This document shows, piece by piece, positions 18,852 to 29,100 of a DNA stretch of 64,000 nt. The first letter of the stretch is position 1. Each line of letters begins with the position of its first letter. This stretch comes from Roseiarcus sp963820795 (GTDB lineage: Bacteria > Pseudomonadota > Alphaproteobacteria > Rhizobiales > Beijerinckiaceae), in NCBI GenBank assembly GCA_963820795.1, contig CAWGBJ010000010.1, positions 460,256-524,255 of the forward strand, in the 5' to 3' direction. The notes below the pieces were generated by a model, which saw nothing but the letters and a program-made list of their open reading frames with translations, did not search any database and was not told where the DNA came from. The position numbers and the translations under genes are program-made.

Positions 18852-20110
18852 GCCTGCCAGAAGTTCGACCACATCTTCCGCCCGCCGCGCGGCATGTACC
18901 TGCCGATCAGCGCGCGGGGCCGGCTGAAGGAACTGCTCGCGCAACTGGCCGGAGAAGGACGTGCGCTTCATCGTCGTCACCGACGGCGAGCGCATCCTCG
19001 GCCTCGGCGACCTGGGCGTCGGCGGCATGGGCATCCCGGTCGGCAAGCTGGCGCTCTACACCGCCTGCGCCGGCGTGCCGCCGCAGTACTGCCTGCCGAT
19101 CACCCTCGACGTCGGCACCAACAACGAGACCCTGCTGGACGATCCGCTCTACCTCGGCCTGCGCCAGCACGCGCGTGCGCGGCGCCGAGTACTGACGCCT
19201 TCATCGACGAGTTCGTCGACGGCGGTGCAGGACGCTCTATCCGAACTGCTGCATCCAGTGGGAGGACTTCGCCAACTTCAACGCCGTGCCGATCCTGGCG
19301 CGCTACCGCGACAGGATCTGCACCTACAACGACGACATCCAGGGCACCGCCGCCGTGGCGCTGGCCGGCATTTTCGGCGCCTTGCGCATCTCCGGACAGA
19401 AGCTCACCGACCAGCGCTTCCTGTTCCTCGGCGGCCGGCTCGGCCGGGACCGGCATCGCCGAGCTGATCAGCCAGGCGATGACGCACGAAGGCCTGGATC
19501 TCGCCGAGGCGCGGCGCCGCAATGGCTGTTCGACGTGAACGGCCTGATGGTCGACCGGCGCGCACCGACCTGGCCGACTTCCAGAAGCCGTTCGCCCACG
19601 ACCACGCGCCGGTCTCAACCTTCGTCGACGCGGTCGAGGCGATCCGGCCGACCGGCATCATCGGCGTCAGCACCGTGCCGAAGCTGTTCAACCAGCAGGT
19701 GATCGAGGCGATGGCGAGGATCAACGAGCGGCCGATCATCTTCCCCTATTCGAATCCGACCTCGCGCTCGGAATGCACGGCCGAGGAAGCCTACCGATGG
19801 TCCGACGGCCGGGCGATCTTCGCCAGCGGCAGCCCGTTCCCGCCGGTCGAGATCGGCGGCAGACGCTTCGTGCCGGGCCAGGGCAACAACGTCTACATCT
19901 TCCCGGCGATGGGCATGGCGGTGTACGCGACCGAGGCCAGGCGCGTCACCGAGGAGATGTTCATCGTCGCCGCAAGGCGGTGGCCGAGCAGGTCACCGAG
20001 GAGAACCTGGCCATGGGGCTGATCTATCCGCCGCAGAGCCACATCCTCGAGGCGTCGCTCCACGTCGCCGAACGGATCGCCGACATTTTCGACCAGGGGC
20101 TGGCGCGGTC
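18852..20110 (+). pseudogene. NAD-type malic enzyme fragment, N-terminus missing, many frameshifts
   Basis: Starts in frame with the truncated sdhB at ACQKFDHIF, a point about 110 residues into a normal malic enzyme. Across at least seven frame changes it shows RPPRGMYLPISARGRL, DVRFIVVTDGERILGLGDLG, the metal/substrate region WEDFANFNA, YNDDIQGTAAV, the NAD site FLGG-SAGTGIAEL, PIIFPYSNPTS and GQGNNVYIFPAMGMA. At least five breaks (near 18940, 19170, 19212, 19240, 19440) look like single inserted bases; two or three others could be one lost base. The enzyme would convert malate to pyruvate. No intact C-terminus is seen. Confidence 0.8.
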
Positions 20111-20220
20111 GACGACACGGCCATGAAGGAGGCCGATCGTGGGGTCGACGAGATCGCGGCGCACACCGCATAGTCGCGCCCGTGTCCGCTCCTCGTTCGT
20201 GCCCGTGAGCGGACCGTAGC

Positions 20221-21460
20221 AGGTCTGCGACGAAATCGTCGACGGCCAGCATCACGAGATGTTCCCGCTGCACGTCTGGATGACCGGCAGCGGCACCCAG
20301 TTCAACATGAACGTCAACGAAGTGATCTCCAACCGGTGCTGCCAGCTCGCCGGCACGTCGCCTTGGAAGCCACGCGCCGGTCCACCCCAACGACCACGTC
20401 AACATGGCGCAGTCGTCGAACGACTCGGTTCCCTTCCGCGATGTCGCATCGCAGCCGCCGTCAACGTGAAAGAACGTCTCGTTCCGGCTGTGGCCGCGCT
20501 GCGCGACGCTGTCAGCAAGAACGCGAAAGAGTGGGACGGCATCGTCAAGATCGGGCGCACTCACATGCAGGACGCCACGCCGCTGACGCTGGGCCAGGAG
20601 TGGTCCGGCTATGCAGAGATGCTGTCGGATGACCTGGATCGGATTGAGGACGCCCTGAAGGGGGTCTATCGCCTTGCGCTTGGCGGCACGGCCGTCGGCA
20701 CCGGCATCAACGCGGCGCCAGGATTTGCAGAAGCGGTGGCGGATGAGATCGCCAGGCTGACCGGTCTGCCGTTCGTCACCGCGCCCAACAAGTTCGCGGT
20801 GCAAGGCGCTCACGACGCGCTGGTGCAACTCTCCGGAACGCTGCGCACGCTTGCAGTGTCGCTCTACAAGATCGCCAACGACATCCGCCTGATGTCATGC
20901 GGACCGCGCGCCGGATTTGCGGAATTGCTATATTCCTGAGAACGAGCCGGGCTCCTCGATCATGCCGGGAAAAGTCAATCCGACGCAGTGCGAAGCGCTG
21001 ACGATGATCGCCGTGCAGGTGATGGCCAATGACGTGGCGGTGGGTTTCGGCGGCGCTGGCGGCTACCTCGAAATGAACGTCTACAAGCCCCTGATGATCT
21101 TCAACATCGCCCAATCGATTACGATCCTCAGCGACGGCTGCACGAACTTCCGCAAGTTCCTGATCGAAGGAACCAAGCCCAACCTGAAGAAGATCAACGA
21201 ATACGTCGAACGTTCGCTGATGCTGGTGACGGCGCTGTCGCCGGTCATTGGCTACGACAAGGCGTCGAAGATCGCCCACTACGCGATGGATCACGACCTC
21301 ACGCTTGAAAGCCGCCGCGCTGCAACTCGGGTTTGTCACTGAAGCCGAATTCGACCGCGTGGTTGACCCGGCAAAAATGGTCCATCCCTACGTCGCAGAA
21401 CCTGAAGCGTACGACGCTTGGGACAGACGATCCCAATCTCAGGTCGCGCGAACACGCTGA
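20221..21460 (+). pseudogene. fumC: Class II fumarase fragment, N-terminus missing, frameshifted
   Basis: The first recognisable residues are CDEIVDGQHHEMFPL, about 90-95 residues into a normal FumC. Then FPLHVWMTGSGTQFNMNVNE, VHPNDHVNMAQSSND, IGRTHMQDATPLTLGQE, and the signature GSSIMPGKVNPTQCE with the flexible-loop serine, ending QLGFVTEAEFDRVVDP. Frame changes near 20360, 20430, 20445, 20930 and 21305 are each repaired by deleting one base. It would hydrate fumarate to malate, next to SDH in the TCA cycle. The first 90 residues are absent, not just out of frame. Confidence 0.82.
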
Positions 21461-21485
21461 ATTCCACCAATAGTCGACCTCAACT

Positions 21486-23574
21486 ATGGCCAACGCCATC
21501 TACGAGGTCGGACAGGCGACGAACCGCTGGTGCGGACGGCTGGGGCGCGGGTTTGGTGGACGCGGCGCGAGCGGCCGGTCCGCCGCTGCTGTTCGGCCTG
21601 CGGCTTTGGGCCTCGGTCTGTCTCGCCCTCTACGTCGCGTTCTGGCTCGAGCTCGACAATGCCTTTTGGGCCGGCACTTCGGCCGCGATCGTATGCCAGC
21701 CGCAGCTCGGGGCTTCGCTGCGCAAGGCGTGGTTCCGGATGGTCGGCACCATCGTCGGCGCCGTCATGATCGTGGTGCTGAACGCGTGCTTTCCGCAGGA
21801 TCGCATCGCCTTTCTGACGCTCCTGGCGCTGTGGCTCGCCATCTGCGCTTTCGCCGCCACGCTGATGCGCAACTTCGCCTCCTACGCGGCGGCGCTCGCC
21901 GGCTACACCGCGGCGATCATCGCCGCCGACACGCTCGGCGCCACCGGAGGCCCGGACGGGCAGGTCTTCATGTTGGCGGTCACCCGCGCCAGCGAGATCT
22001 GCATCGGGATCGTATGCGCAGGCATCGTGCTCGCCGGGACCGACTTCGGCGGCGCGCAGCGCCAGCTGGCCGAGTTGTTCGCCGACTCTGGCGGCCGAGA
22101 TTACCGGCCGATTTGCCGGCATGTTGGCGCCAGCGGGATCACGACTGCCGGACACGCGAGCTCAGCGACGCGAGCTCGCCCGGCGCGTCATCGCGCTCGA
22201 CCCGGCGGTCGACCGGGCGATCGGGGAATCCAGCCAGTTGCGCTACCACTCGCCGGTGCTGCAGAGGGCGGTTGAGGGCCTGTTCGCGGCGCTCGATGGC
22301 TGGCGCACAGTTGCGGCGCACCTGAGCAGATTGCCGGACGGCGCGGCTCGGCAGGAGGCCGAGACCGTCCTGAGCAGCCTTCCGCCCGCGCTGCGGTCGG
22401 CGCCGGAACCGGGAGCGTCAACGCGGTGGATGGCTGATCCCGTCGGGCTCCGGGGCATTTGCGAAGAGGGGAAACGGACGCTCCTTGCCCTGCCGGCGGG
22501 CACGCCGTCGCAGCGTCTCCTTGCCGACCAGACAGCCAAGCTGCTGGCCGGCCTTGCGCAAGCGCTCGATGGCCTCGCTCTGCTCGTCGATGCTGGCCGG
22601 CCTCTTCGTGGTCATCGCCGCTTCCGGCTCAGCGTGCCTGATTGGGCGCCTGGCCTCGTCAATGGCGGACGGGCGTTCGTTGCGATGGGCGCGATCGAGC
22701 TCTTCTGGATCGTTACCGCCTGGCCGAACGGGGTCTCGGCCATCGTGTTTTCGGCGGTCGCGCTCCTGTTGCTTTCGCCCAAAGGCGACCAGGCCTACGC
22801 TGGCGCGATGGCGTTCGCGCTCGGCGTCGCCGGCGGCGTCCCTGCCGCGGCAATTATCAAGTTTGCGGTGCTGCCGGGGCTCGAGACGTTCCCGGCGTTT
22901 TGCGTCGCTCTCGGTCTCTGCCTCGTCCCAGTCGGCTTTGTGATGGCCCAAAGCCGGCAACCCATGGTTTTGGCGGTTGTGACCGCCATGGGCTTCAACT
23001 TCATGCCTCTCCTCGCGCCCACCAACCAGATGAGCTACGACACCGCAGCAGTTCTACAATTCTGCGCTAGCGATCGTCGTAGGCTGCGTTATCGCGCCGC
23101 TTTCGTTTCGGCTGCTGCCGCCGCTCTCGCCAGGCTCTGCGGGCGCGCCGTCTCCTCGCCCTGACCTTGCGCGATCTGCGCCGCCTGGCGATCGGCCCCC
23201 TGCCGCCGAGGCCCGAAGCCTGGCACGGCCGCCTCTACGGCCGCCTGGAGGCGTTGCCGGACCAGGCCGAACCTTTGCAGCGCGCGCAGCTCCTCGCGGC
23301 GCTCTCCGTCGGCGACGACATCATGCAACTCCGCACGATCTCTCCGGCCTGCTCGATCTCGGCCCGGAGCTGGACGCGGCGCTCGCCGCCCTGGCGCACG
23401 GCGACGCGGCGGGGCGAGGACATGGCTTGCGCGCCTCGACCATCGCCTCGACTCTCGCTCCCGAAGCCGAGCCGGACGCGGTCGCTCTCTCTTCGGGCGC
23501 GCGCCAGGATCCTCGCCCTCTCGGAGGCCCTTGCCGAGCATGCCGACTATTTCGACACTGGAGCGGCGGCATGA
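21486..23574 (+). pseudogene. FUSC-family efflux protein (aromatic acid exporter AaeB-like), frameshifted
   Basis: Read across frame changes near 21545, 22090, 23050 and 23340-23490 this gives a ~690-residue inner-membrane protein: an N-terminal block of helices (PPLLFGLRLWASVCLALYVAFWLELD onward), a cytoplasmic middle (RRELARRVIALDPAVDRAIG, SSQLRYHSPVLQ), a second helical block (AIELFWIVTAW...FSAVALLLLS) and a helical C-terminus. FUSC proteins export aromatic acids with a periplasmic adaptor. The stop overlaps the ATG of the DUF1656 gene. Most breaks are single extra bases. Confidence 0.78.
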
Positions 23575-23783
23575 GGTTCACCGAGATCGACCTGTTCGGC
23601 GTCTACGTCGCGCCGATCTCGCTGATGATGGTGGCGGCCTGGCTGGTCACGATCGCGTTGCGCCGGGTGGCCGGCCGCTTCGGCTTGCTGCGCCACGTCT
23701 GGCACCCGGCGCTGTTCGTGTTTGCCGTTTACATGATCGTTCTCTCGTCCACGGTTCTCATCGTCGCGAGGGGAGCGCCATGA
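23571..23783 (+). CDS. DUF1656 small membrane protein (AaeX-like)
   Basis: A 70-residue protein with two membrane helices (ISLMMVAAWLVTIAL and LFVFAVYMIVLSSTVLIVA) and an N-terminal EIDLFGVYVAP typical of DUF1656/AaeX. Its ATG overlaps the FUSC stop, and its stop overlaps the ATG of the adaptor gene (ATGA at 23780), so the three are translationally coupled. AaeX is a constant companion of AaeA/AaeB pumps, but its role is not known. Confidence 0.88.
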   Translation: MRFTEIDLFGVYVAPISLMMVAAWLVTIALRRVAGRFGLLRHVWHPALFVFAVYMIVLSSTVLIVARGAP

Positions 23784-24923
23784 CCGTTGCCGAATTCAGA
23801 TCGAAACGCGACAAGGCCAACGATCGCGACGCCGTACGGTCTGCAGGGCCGCCGTCGGGCGGCGCCGTCCGACGTCGCCTCCCGGTGATTCCGGTTTTGA
23901 TCACTCTGGCGACTGCGACGCTTGCCGCGGCGCTCGGTTGGGCGACGTGGAACGCGTACATGGGGGCGCCGTGGACACGCGACGGCACGGTACGCACCTA
24001 TGTGGTCACCGAGGCGCCGGAGGTGGCAGGACGCATCGTCGAGCTGCCGGTGGCCGACAATCAGTTCGTGCGCAAGGGCGATTTGCTGCTGGTGATCGAC
24101 CCGACCGACTTCAGGATCGCGCTCGAACAGGCTGAAGCGGCAGTGCGTCAGGCCCAGGCCAACGTGAAGAACTTCGAGGCGCAGATCACGGCGCAACGGG
24201 CGCAAGTCATCGCGAGCGAGGCCCAGACGGAGCAAGCGCAGGCTGCGCTGACCTTTGCGCGACAACAGGCGGCGCGATACCGGGACCTCGCGGAGAAGGC
24301 GGCGGGAACCGTCCAAATGGCGCAGCAAACGGCTTCGACGCTTCTCCAGGATCAGGCGGCGCTGAAGAGCGCACATGCGGCCCTCACGGTCGCTGACCGC
24401 CAGATCGAGACGCTCAAGGCGCAGCTGATGAGCGCCGAGGCGAGTGTCGCCCAGGCGACCGCTCAGCGCGATCAGGCGCGGGTCAATCTGGAGCGCACGG
24501 AGATCCGGTCGCCCGTGAACGGGTGGGTCACGAATTTATTGGCGCAGGTGGGCGACTATGCATCCATCGGGCGAAGCGTGATCTCGATCGTCAATGCCGA
24601 TTCCTATTGGGTTGACGCCTATTTCGAGGAAACGCAACTCGCTTCCGTCCGCGACGGCGATCCCGCCGAGATCAAATTGATGGGCCATAGCGAGATCGTT
24701 CGCGGCCACGTGGGCAGCGTCGCCCGGGCGATCAACGTCTCCGAATGCCGATCCCAATCAGCAGGGACTCGCGAACGTCAACCCGGTCTTCACCTGGGTC
24801 CGCCTCGCCCAGCGCGTACCGGTCCGCATCAAGATCGATCAGGTTCCCGACGGCGTTCGCCTCGTCGCCGGCATGACCGCGACAGTTCAGGTCGAGCCGG
24901 GGCCGAAGCGGCTCACGAACTGA
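23780..24923 (+). pseudogene. HlyD/EmrA-type membrane-fusion protein, one frameshift near the C-terminus
   Basis: From ATG 23780: cytoplasmic N-terminus, one membrane helix (residues ~33-55), then biotinyl-lipoyl-like halves (RTYVVTEAPEVAGRIVELPV, ERTEIRSPVNGWVTNLLAQV) around a long alpha-hairpin rich in Gln/Ala (about 105-235). The frame breaks near 24745; removing one base restores NADPNQQGLANVNPVFTWVR and an end at 24923. The open frame without repair runs on to 25228. It would link the FUSC pump to an outer-membrane channel. Length is 3n+1, like its neighbours. Confidence 0.85.
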
Positions 24924-25550
24924 ACAAGGCGGCTTGCCTGCAAGCGGCTCCGGGAAGCCAGCCTAAGCCTAAGCAGCCAACCAGCGCCCGCGGGCGCGCC
25001 ATTATGGATGAAAATCACGGGCCGGCCGCACGACGCCAATTCCTCAGAGCTATTTTCATGGCAGATTTCTTCGGACGCCCGACGAATGAGCGAAGGACCG
25101 GACGAGGAAATCTTGCCGATCATTGCCGCCGGCCGGCTCTGACGCGTCCGCGGAAAACAAGGCCGTTCCGCCTGTTACTCCCTGCCAACAGGGCGCATCG
25201 CTCCCGCCGCGCCTCGAACGATTGCTGAAATCCATGGTATTTCGTTTCGTTGCGCGCATGTGCTCAGGCGGAAGGGAAAGACGGAACAGGGAGATTATTC
25301 TCCCTGGTGGGCCCATGAGCAGGAGGACACGGAGAGGAGGGCGCGAAGCGGAAAACCGGCTTCATGGGTCCGGCGGGAGAGCATGATCGTCAAGAATATC
25401 TAAACGATGCCGCCGGCAACCGGCCCCGCTCAGCAGTTAAGTGAGGATACGCCATATCTGATTGATTTTACGAATGTAATTACGGTTTGGCGTATAGGAT
25501 CCCCCCTCCTTATTGCTGCCGCCGGCTTCCTTTCGGCCAATAGCCCGCTG
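24924..25550. other. Gap before candidate sRNA
   Basis: About 630 bases with no convincing gene on either strand. The stretch 25380-25500 is clearly more AT-rich than the surroundings and ends with GCGTATAGGATCC, which could hold a promoter for the downstream candidate RNA, but no paired -35 box was found. Confidence 0.35.
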
Positions 25551-25551
25551 C

Positions 25552-25645
25552 GAGGCATTCATGGGAATATGTTTGCGTTGCCCCCGCGCGGCCGGTTCCT
25601 CCCATCGGCGATCCTCGGCCCCCCGCACCGCGAGGGGCCTTTTTT
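25552..25645 (+). ncRNA. Candidate small RNA with CCUCCC motif and Rho-independent terminator
   Basis: The segment holds no ORF but ends in a strong terminator, preceded by CCTCCC at 25598-25603, an anti-Shine-Dalgarno-like motif that would be single-stranded between hairpins. CCUCCC-bearing trans-acting sRNAs are known in alphaproteobacteria (the cuckoo/suhB-type families); membership here is only a guess from the motif. The 5' end is a guess. The terminator acts on plus-strand transcripts, and no plus-strand gene ends within 600 bases, which supports an independent transcript. Confidence 0.4.
25617..25645 (+). terminator. Rho-independent terminator
   Basis: GGCCCCCCGC (25617-25626) pairs with GCGAGGGGCC (25630-25639) with one mismatch and an ACC loop, followed by six T residues (25640-25645). 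On the minus strand no T-run follows, so it serves plus-strand transcription only. Confidence 0.85.
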
Positions 25646-25671
25646 CGTCTGGCCTCGAAACGGGAGCGCGC

Positions 25672-26193
25672 TCACTGACTCGCTTCGGCGTCGGCGTGGG
25701 CGGGCAACGTGAATTGGAAGACGGCGCCGCGGGGCGCATTGGCGCTCGCCCACAATCGTCCGCCATGCGCTTCGATGATTGAACGGCAGATCGACAGTCC
25801 CAGCCCCAAGCCGTTCGGCTTGGTCGTGTAGAAGGCGTTGAACGGCTGTTCGAGATCAGCCGGCGCCAACCCCGGCCCGGAATCGCTGACGGCGACGAGC
25901 GCGGCGCCGGAGTCGGTCCTGCCCGTGGTGATCAGCAATTCGCGCGATCCTTCGCTCATCTCGCTCATGGCCTCGACGGCGTTGACCATCAGATTGAGGA
26001 TCACCTGCTGCAGTTCGACCCGGTCTCCTTGAACCAGCGGCAGACCCTCGGCGAGTTCCGTCTGCACCAGGACGCTGTTCTTGGTCGCCTCATTACGGGT
26101 AAGCTCGATCACCTCGCGGATCGCCGCATTGACGTCGACCTGATCGTCGCGCGGCGGGGCGCCTTTGATGAGGTCGCGGATCCGCCTGACCAC
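25672..26193 (-). pseudogene. Detached HATPase (histidine-kinase catalytic) end of K2
   Basis: This frame carries the C-terminus that K2 lacks in its own frame: VNAAIREVIELTRNEATKN, the N-box ELQQVILNLMVNAVEA, GPGLAPADLEQPFNAFYTTK and the G-box GLGLGLSICRS, ending at 25672. The equivalent part of K1 is fused. One missing base (or two extra) near 26240 separates it. A start at 26193 exists, but a stand-alone HATPase without HisKA is unlikely to be native. Confidence 0.8.
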
Positions 26194-29100
26194 GGCGCCT
26201 GCCCGATTGCCGTCCCTGACGATCCGGTCGAGCGCTTGCCGACCTCGTCCAGATTCGGCGCCGGACGATTCATCCAGCGCAACGCCGCGTGCGCGTTCGT
26301 GACCGTAGCGGCGATCGGCTGGTTCACTTCGTGGGCGATCGAGGCTGTAAGCTGTCCCATGGTTGCGACGCGGTTTGCGTGCGCCAGCTGCGTCTGCGTC
26401 TCCCGCAAAACCTCAGCCGCGCGCTTGCCCGCGCTGATATCCTCGCACGCGATCAAGACGACGGGCCGGTTCTTGATCAACATGGCTCTGGCTGTCTCGC
26501 GAACCCAAAGCACCGCGCCATCTTTGCGGATCTTGCGCAGTTCCCAGCTCGACGTTTGGCCGAAATGCTCGAGGCAGAACGCGGTCCTCCCCCGGGCGTA
26601 ATCTCGGTCGCCCTCGTGAAACAGGATCTCCACCGGACGGCCAATCAACTCGTCGGCCGTGTATCCGAGCTGCTGGGCGCCGAACGGGTTGACAGAGAGC
26701 ATCGTGCCGAGAGGATCCACCATGAAGTACATCGTGGGGTTGTTCTCGAAGACCGCCTTCCATTGCTCCTCGCTCTCGCGAAGCGCCTCCTCCGCCCGTT
26801 TGCGGTCTTCTATATCAGCCATAATGCCGTACCACCTCAGGACGTCGCCACCCTTGTCCCGCAGCGGCACCCAGCGAACCAGGAACCAACGGTATTCCCC
26901 GTCGCTCGCACGACGCAAACGCACTTCACTTTCGAACGGCTCGCCGCTCGCCAACGCCTCGCGCCGCCTGCGTATATGTCGCTCAAGGTCGTCAGGATGA
27001 ACGGCCGCCTTCCAGGCTAAGCCTAGCGAATCCTCCACGGAGAGACCGGAATATTCGGTCCACCGCCGGCTGGCGAATACGGTCGACCCATCGGGCAGCG
27101 CCATAACGGTCATGGCCGGGATCGTATCGACGACCTCACGAAGCTCCTTCTCGCGCTGGCGAAGCGCTTCCTCGATCCGTTTGCGCTCGGTGATGTGCAG
27201 AGCGACGCCGCGGTGTCCGATGAAGCGACCCGCCTTGTCGAACATCGGCAGCCCCGAGGCAGACACGTAGCGCTTGCCGCCGTCCGGCATAGGCCGGGCG
27301 AGCTCGAAATCGCGGAATGGCAAATGCGCGTCGAGCGTCTCACGGTGCTTGCGCCAGGTTTCTTCGTCAGGCTCCAAATAGGGCACTTCCCAGCGCGCCT
27401 TGCCGATCTCGGAGCCATGCGGCGGGGCGTCGCTGAGACGTTCGGAGAACTCCTGCCGGACGAAGCGATGCTGCGCATCCGTCTCCCAGTAAACCTCGAA
27501 GGAGAATTGCATAAGCGTGCGAAAGCGCTCCTCGCTGGCGCGGAGCGCTTCTTCCGCCTGCTTGCGCTCGGTGATGTCCCGCGCGACGCCGCGGTATCCG
27601 ATGAAGCGCCCTGCCTTGTCGAACACTGGGAGCCCCGAAACGGAAAAGAAGCGCTTGCCGCCATCCGGTACAGGTCGCGCGAGCTCGAAATCACGGAACG
27701 GCAGGTGCGCGTCTAGCGTGTCTCGGTGATTGCGCCAGTCTTCTTCGTCAGGTTCCAGATACGGCACTTCCCAGCGCGTCTTGCCGATCCCCGAGCCGGG
27801 CAGCAGGGCGTCGCCGAGACGCTCTGCGAACTCCTGCTGGACGAAACGATGCTGCGCGTCGGTCTCCCAGTAGACCTCGAAGGAAAACTGCATGAGTGTG
27901 CGAAGGCGTTCCTCGCTCGCGCGCAGCGCCTCCTCCGCCGCCTTGCGCTCGGTCAAATCAAGCACGAAGACGACGCCTCGGTTCTCGCCTTCGTCAAAGG
28001 TCGCCGCGCCCAGCAGAATGGGCACGCGGCTGCCATCCTTCCGGAAATACTCCTTCTCATACGGCTGGATGGTGCCGGTCCTCGCCGCCTCCGCAATCGC
28101 CTGCGCGTCGCGGTCGCGCCATTCGGCCGGCGTCAGGTTCACCCAGCGGATCCGGCCTGCCGCGAGGTCCTCCCGGTCGTATCCGACGATCCGGAGAAAT
28201 GCGTCATTCGCCTCGAGAATTTGACCTTCGAAACTCCAGATGAAGATCCCGATGATGTTGGCGTCGACAAGTCGCCGGATCCTGGCTTCGCGTTCCGCCA
28301 GATCGCGGTAGAGACGGGTGTTCTCCAGCGAGATCGCGGCTTGGGCCGCCAGCAGCTTCAGCACCGCTATCCGCGCCGGCGCGAAGACGCGGGGAGCCAG
28401 CTTATTCTCGAGGTAAAGCACCCCGGTGAGCTTAGCCTGATTGAGAAGCGGCACGCAGAGAACGGAGCGAGGCCGGCGCTCACGGATGTAGGGATCCTCG
28501 GCGAACGCCGACCGGGCTGCGGTGTCGTCCAGAATCACGCTCTCCCGAGTGCGGAGGACATAATGGAGCACCGACTCCGGCAGCATGGCCGTGGCCACCG
28601 CCTGGTTGCGCAGATGGACCGTCACCGAATCGGCGTTTGTCGTAGCTTCCGCCTCTATCCTCTGCTCGCCGCCTCGCGGAAGTATCAACAAACCTCGCTC
28701 AGCGCCCGCCTGCTCGATCGCGGTGCGCATGAGCGTGTCGATGAGTTTCTCTAAGACGATTTCGCCCGAGACCGCCTGCGACATCTTGATTACGGTCGCG
28801 AGGTCCAGGGCCTCGATCGGCGCGCCGATCGTACTCGTGGAAGCCGACGCCTGCTCTTCCCGGCGAAGGTAGGGATGGAGCTGCTCGAGTTGCCTCACCT
28901 TGCCGTCGGCGCCCCAGCGCAGATAGCCGTCTCGGGCCTTGCGCAGATAGACGTCCGAGAAATCCTCGAAACCGCGCGCGGCGTAGAAATTGGCGGCAAG
29001 TTCGTAGGCGAGCGCCTCATGGTGAACGAAGCCGTTGGCGCGCGCCGAACGGATGGCCTGTTCATAGAGCCGCTCGGCGTCGATCTCGCGGCACTCCAGG

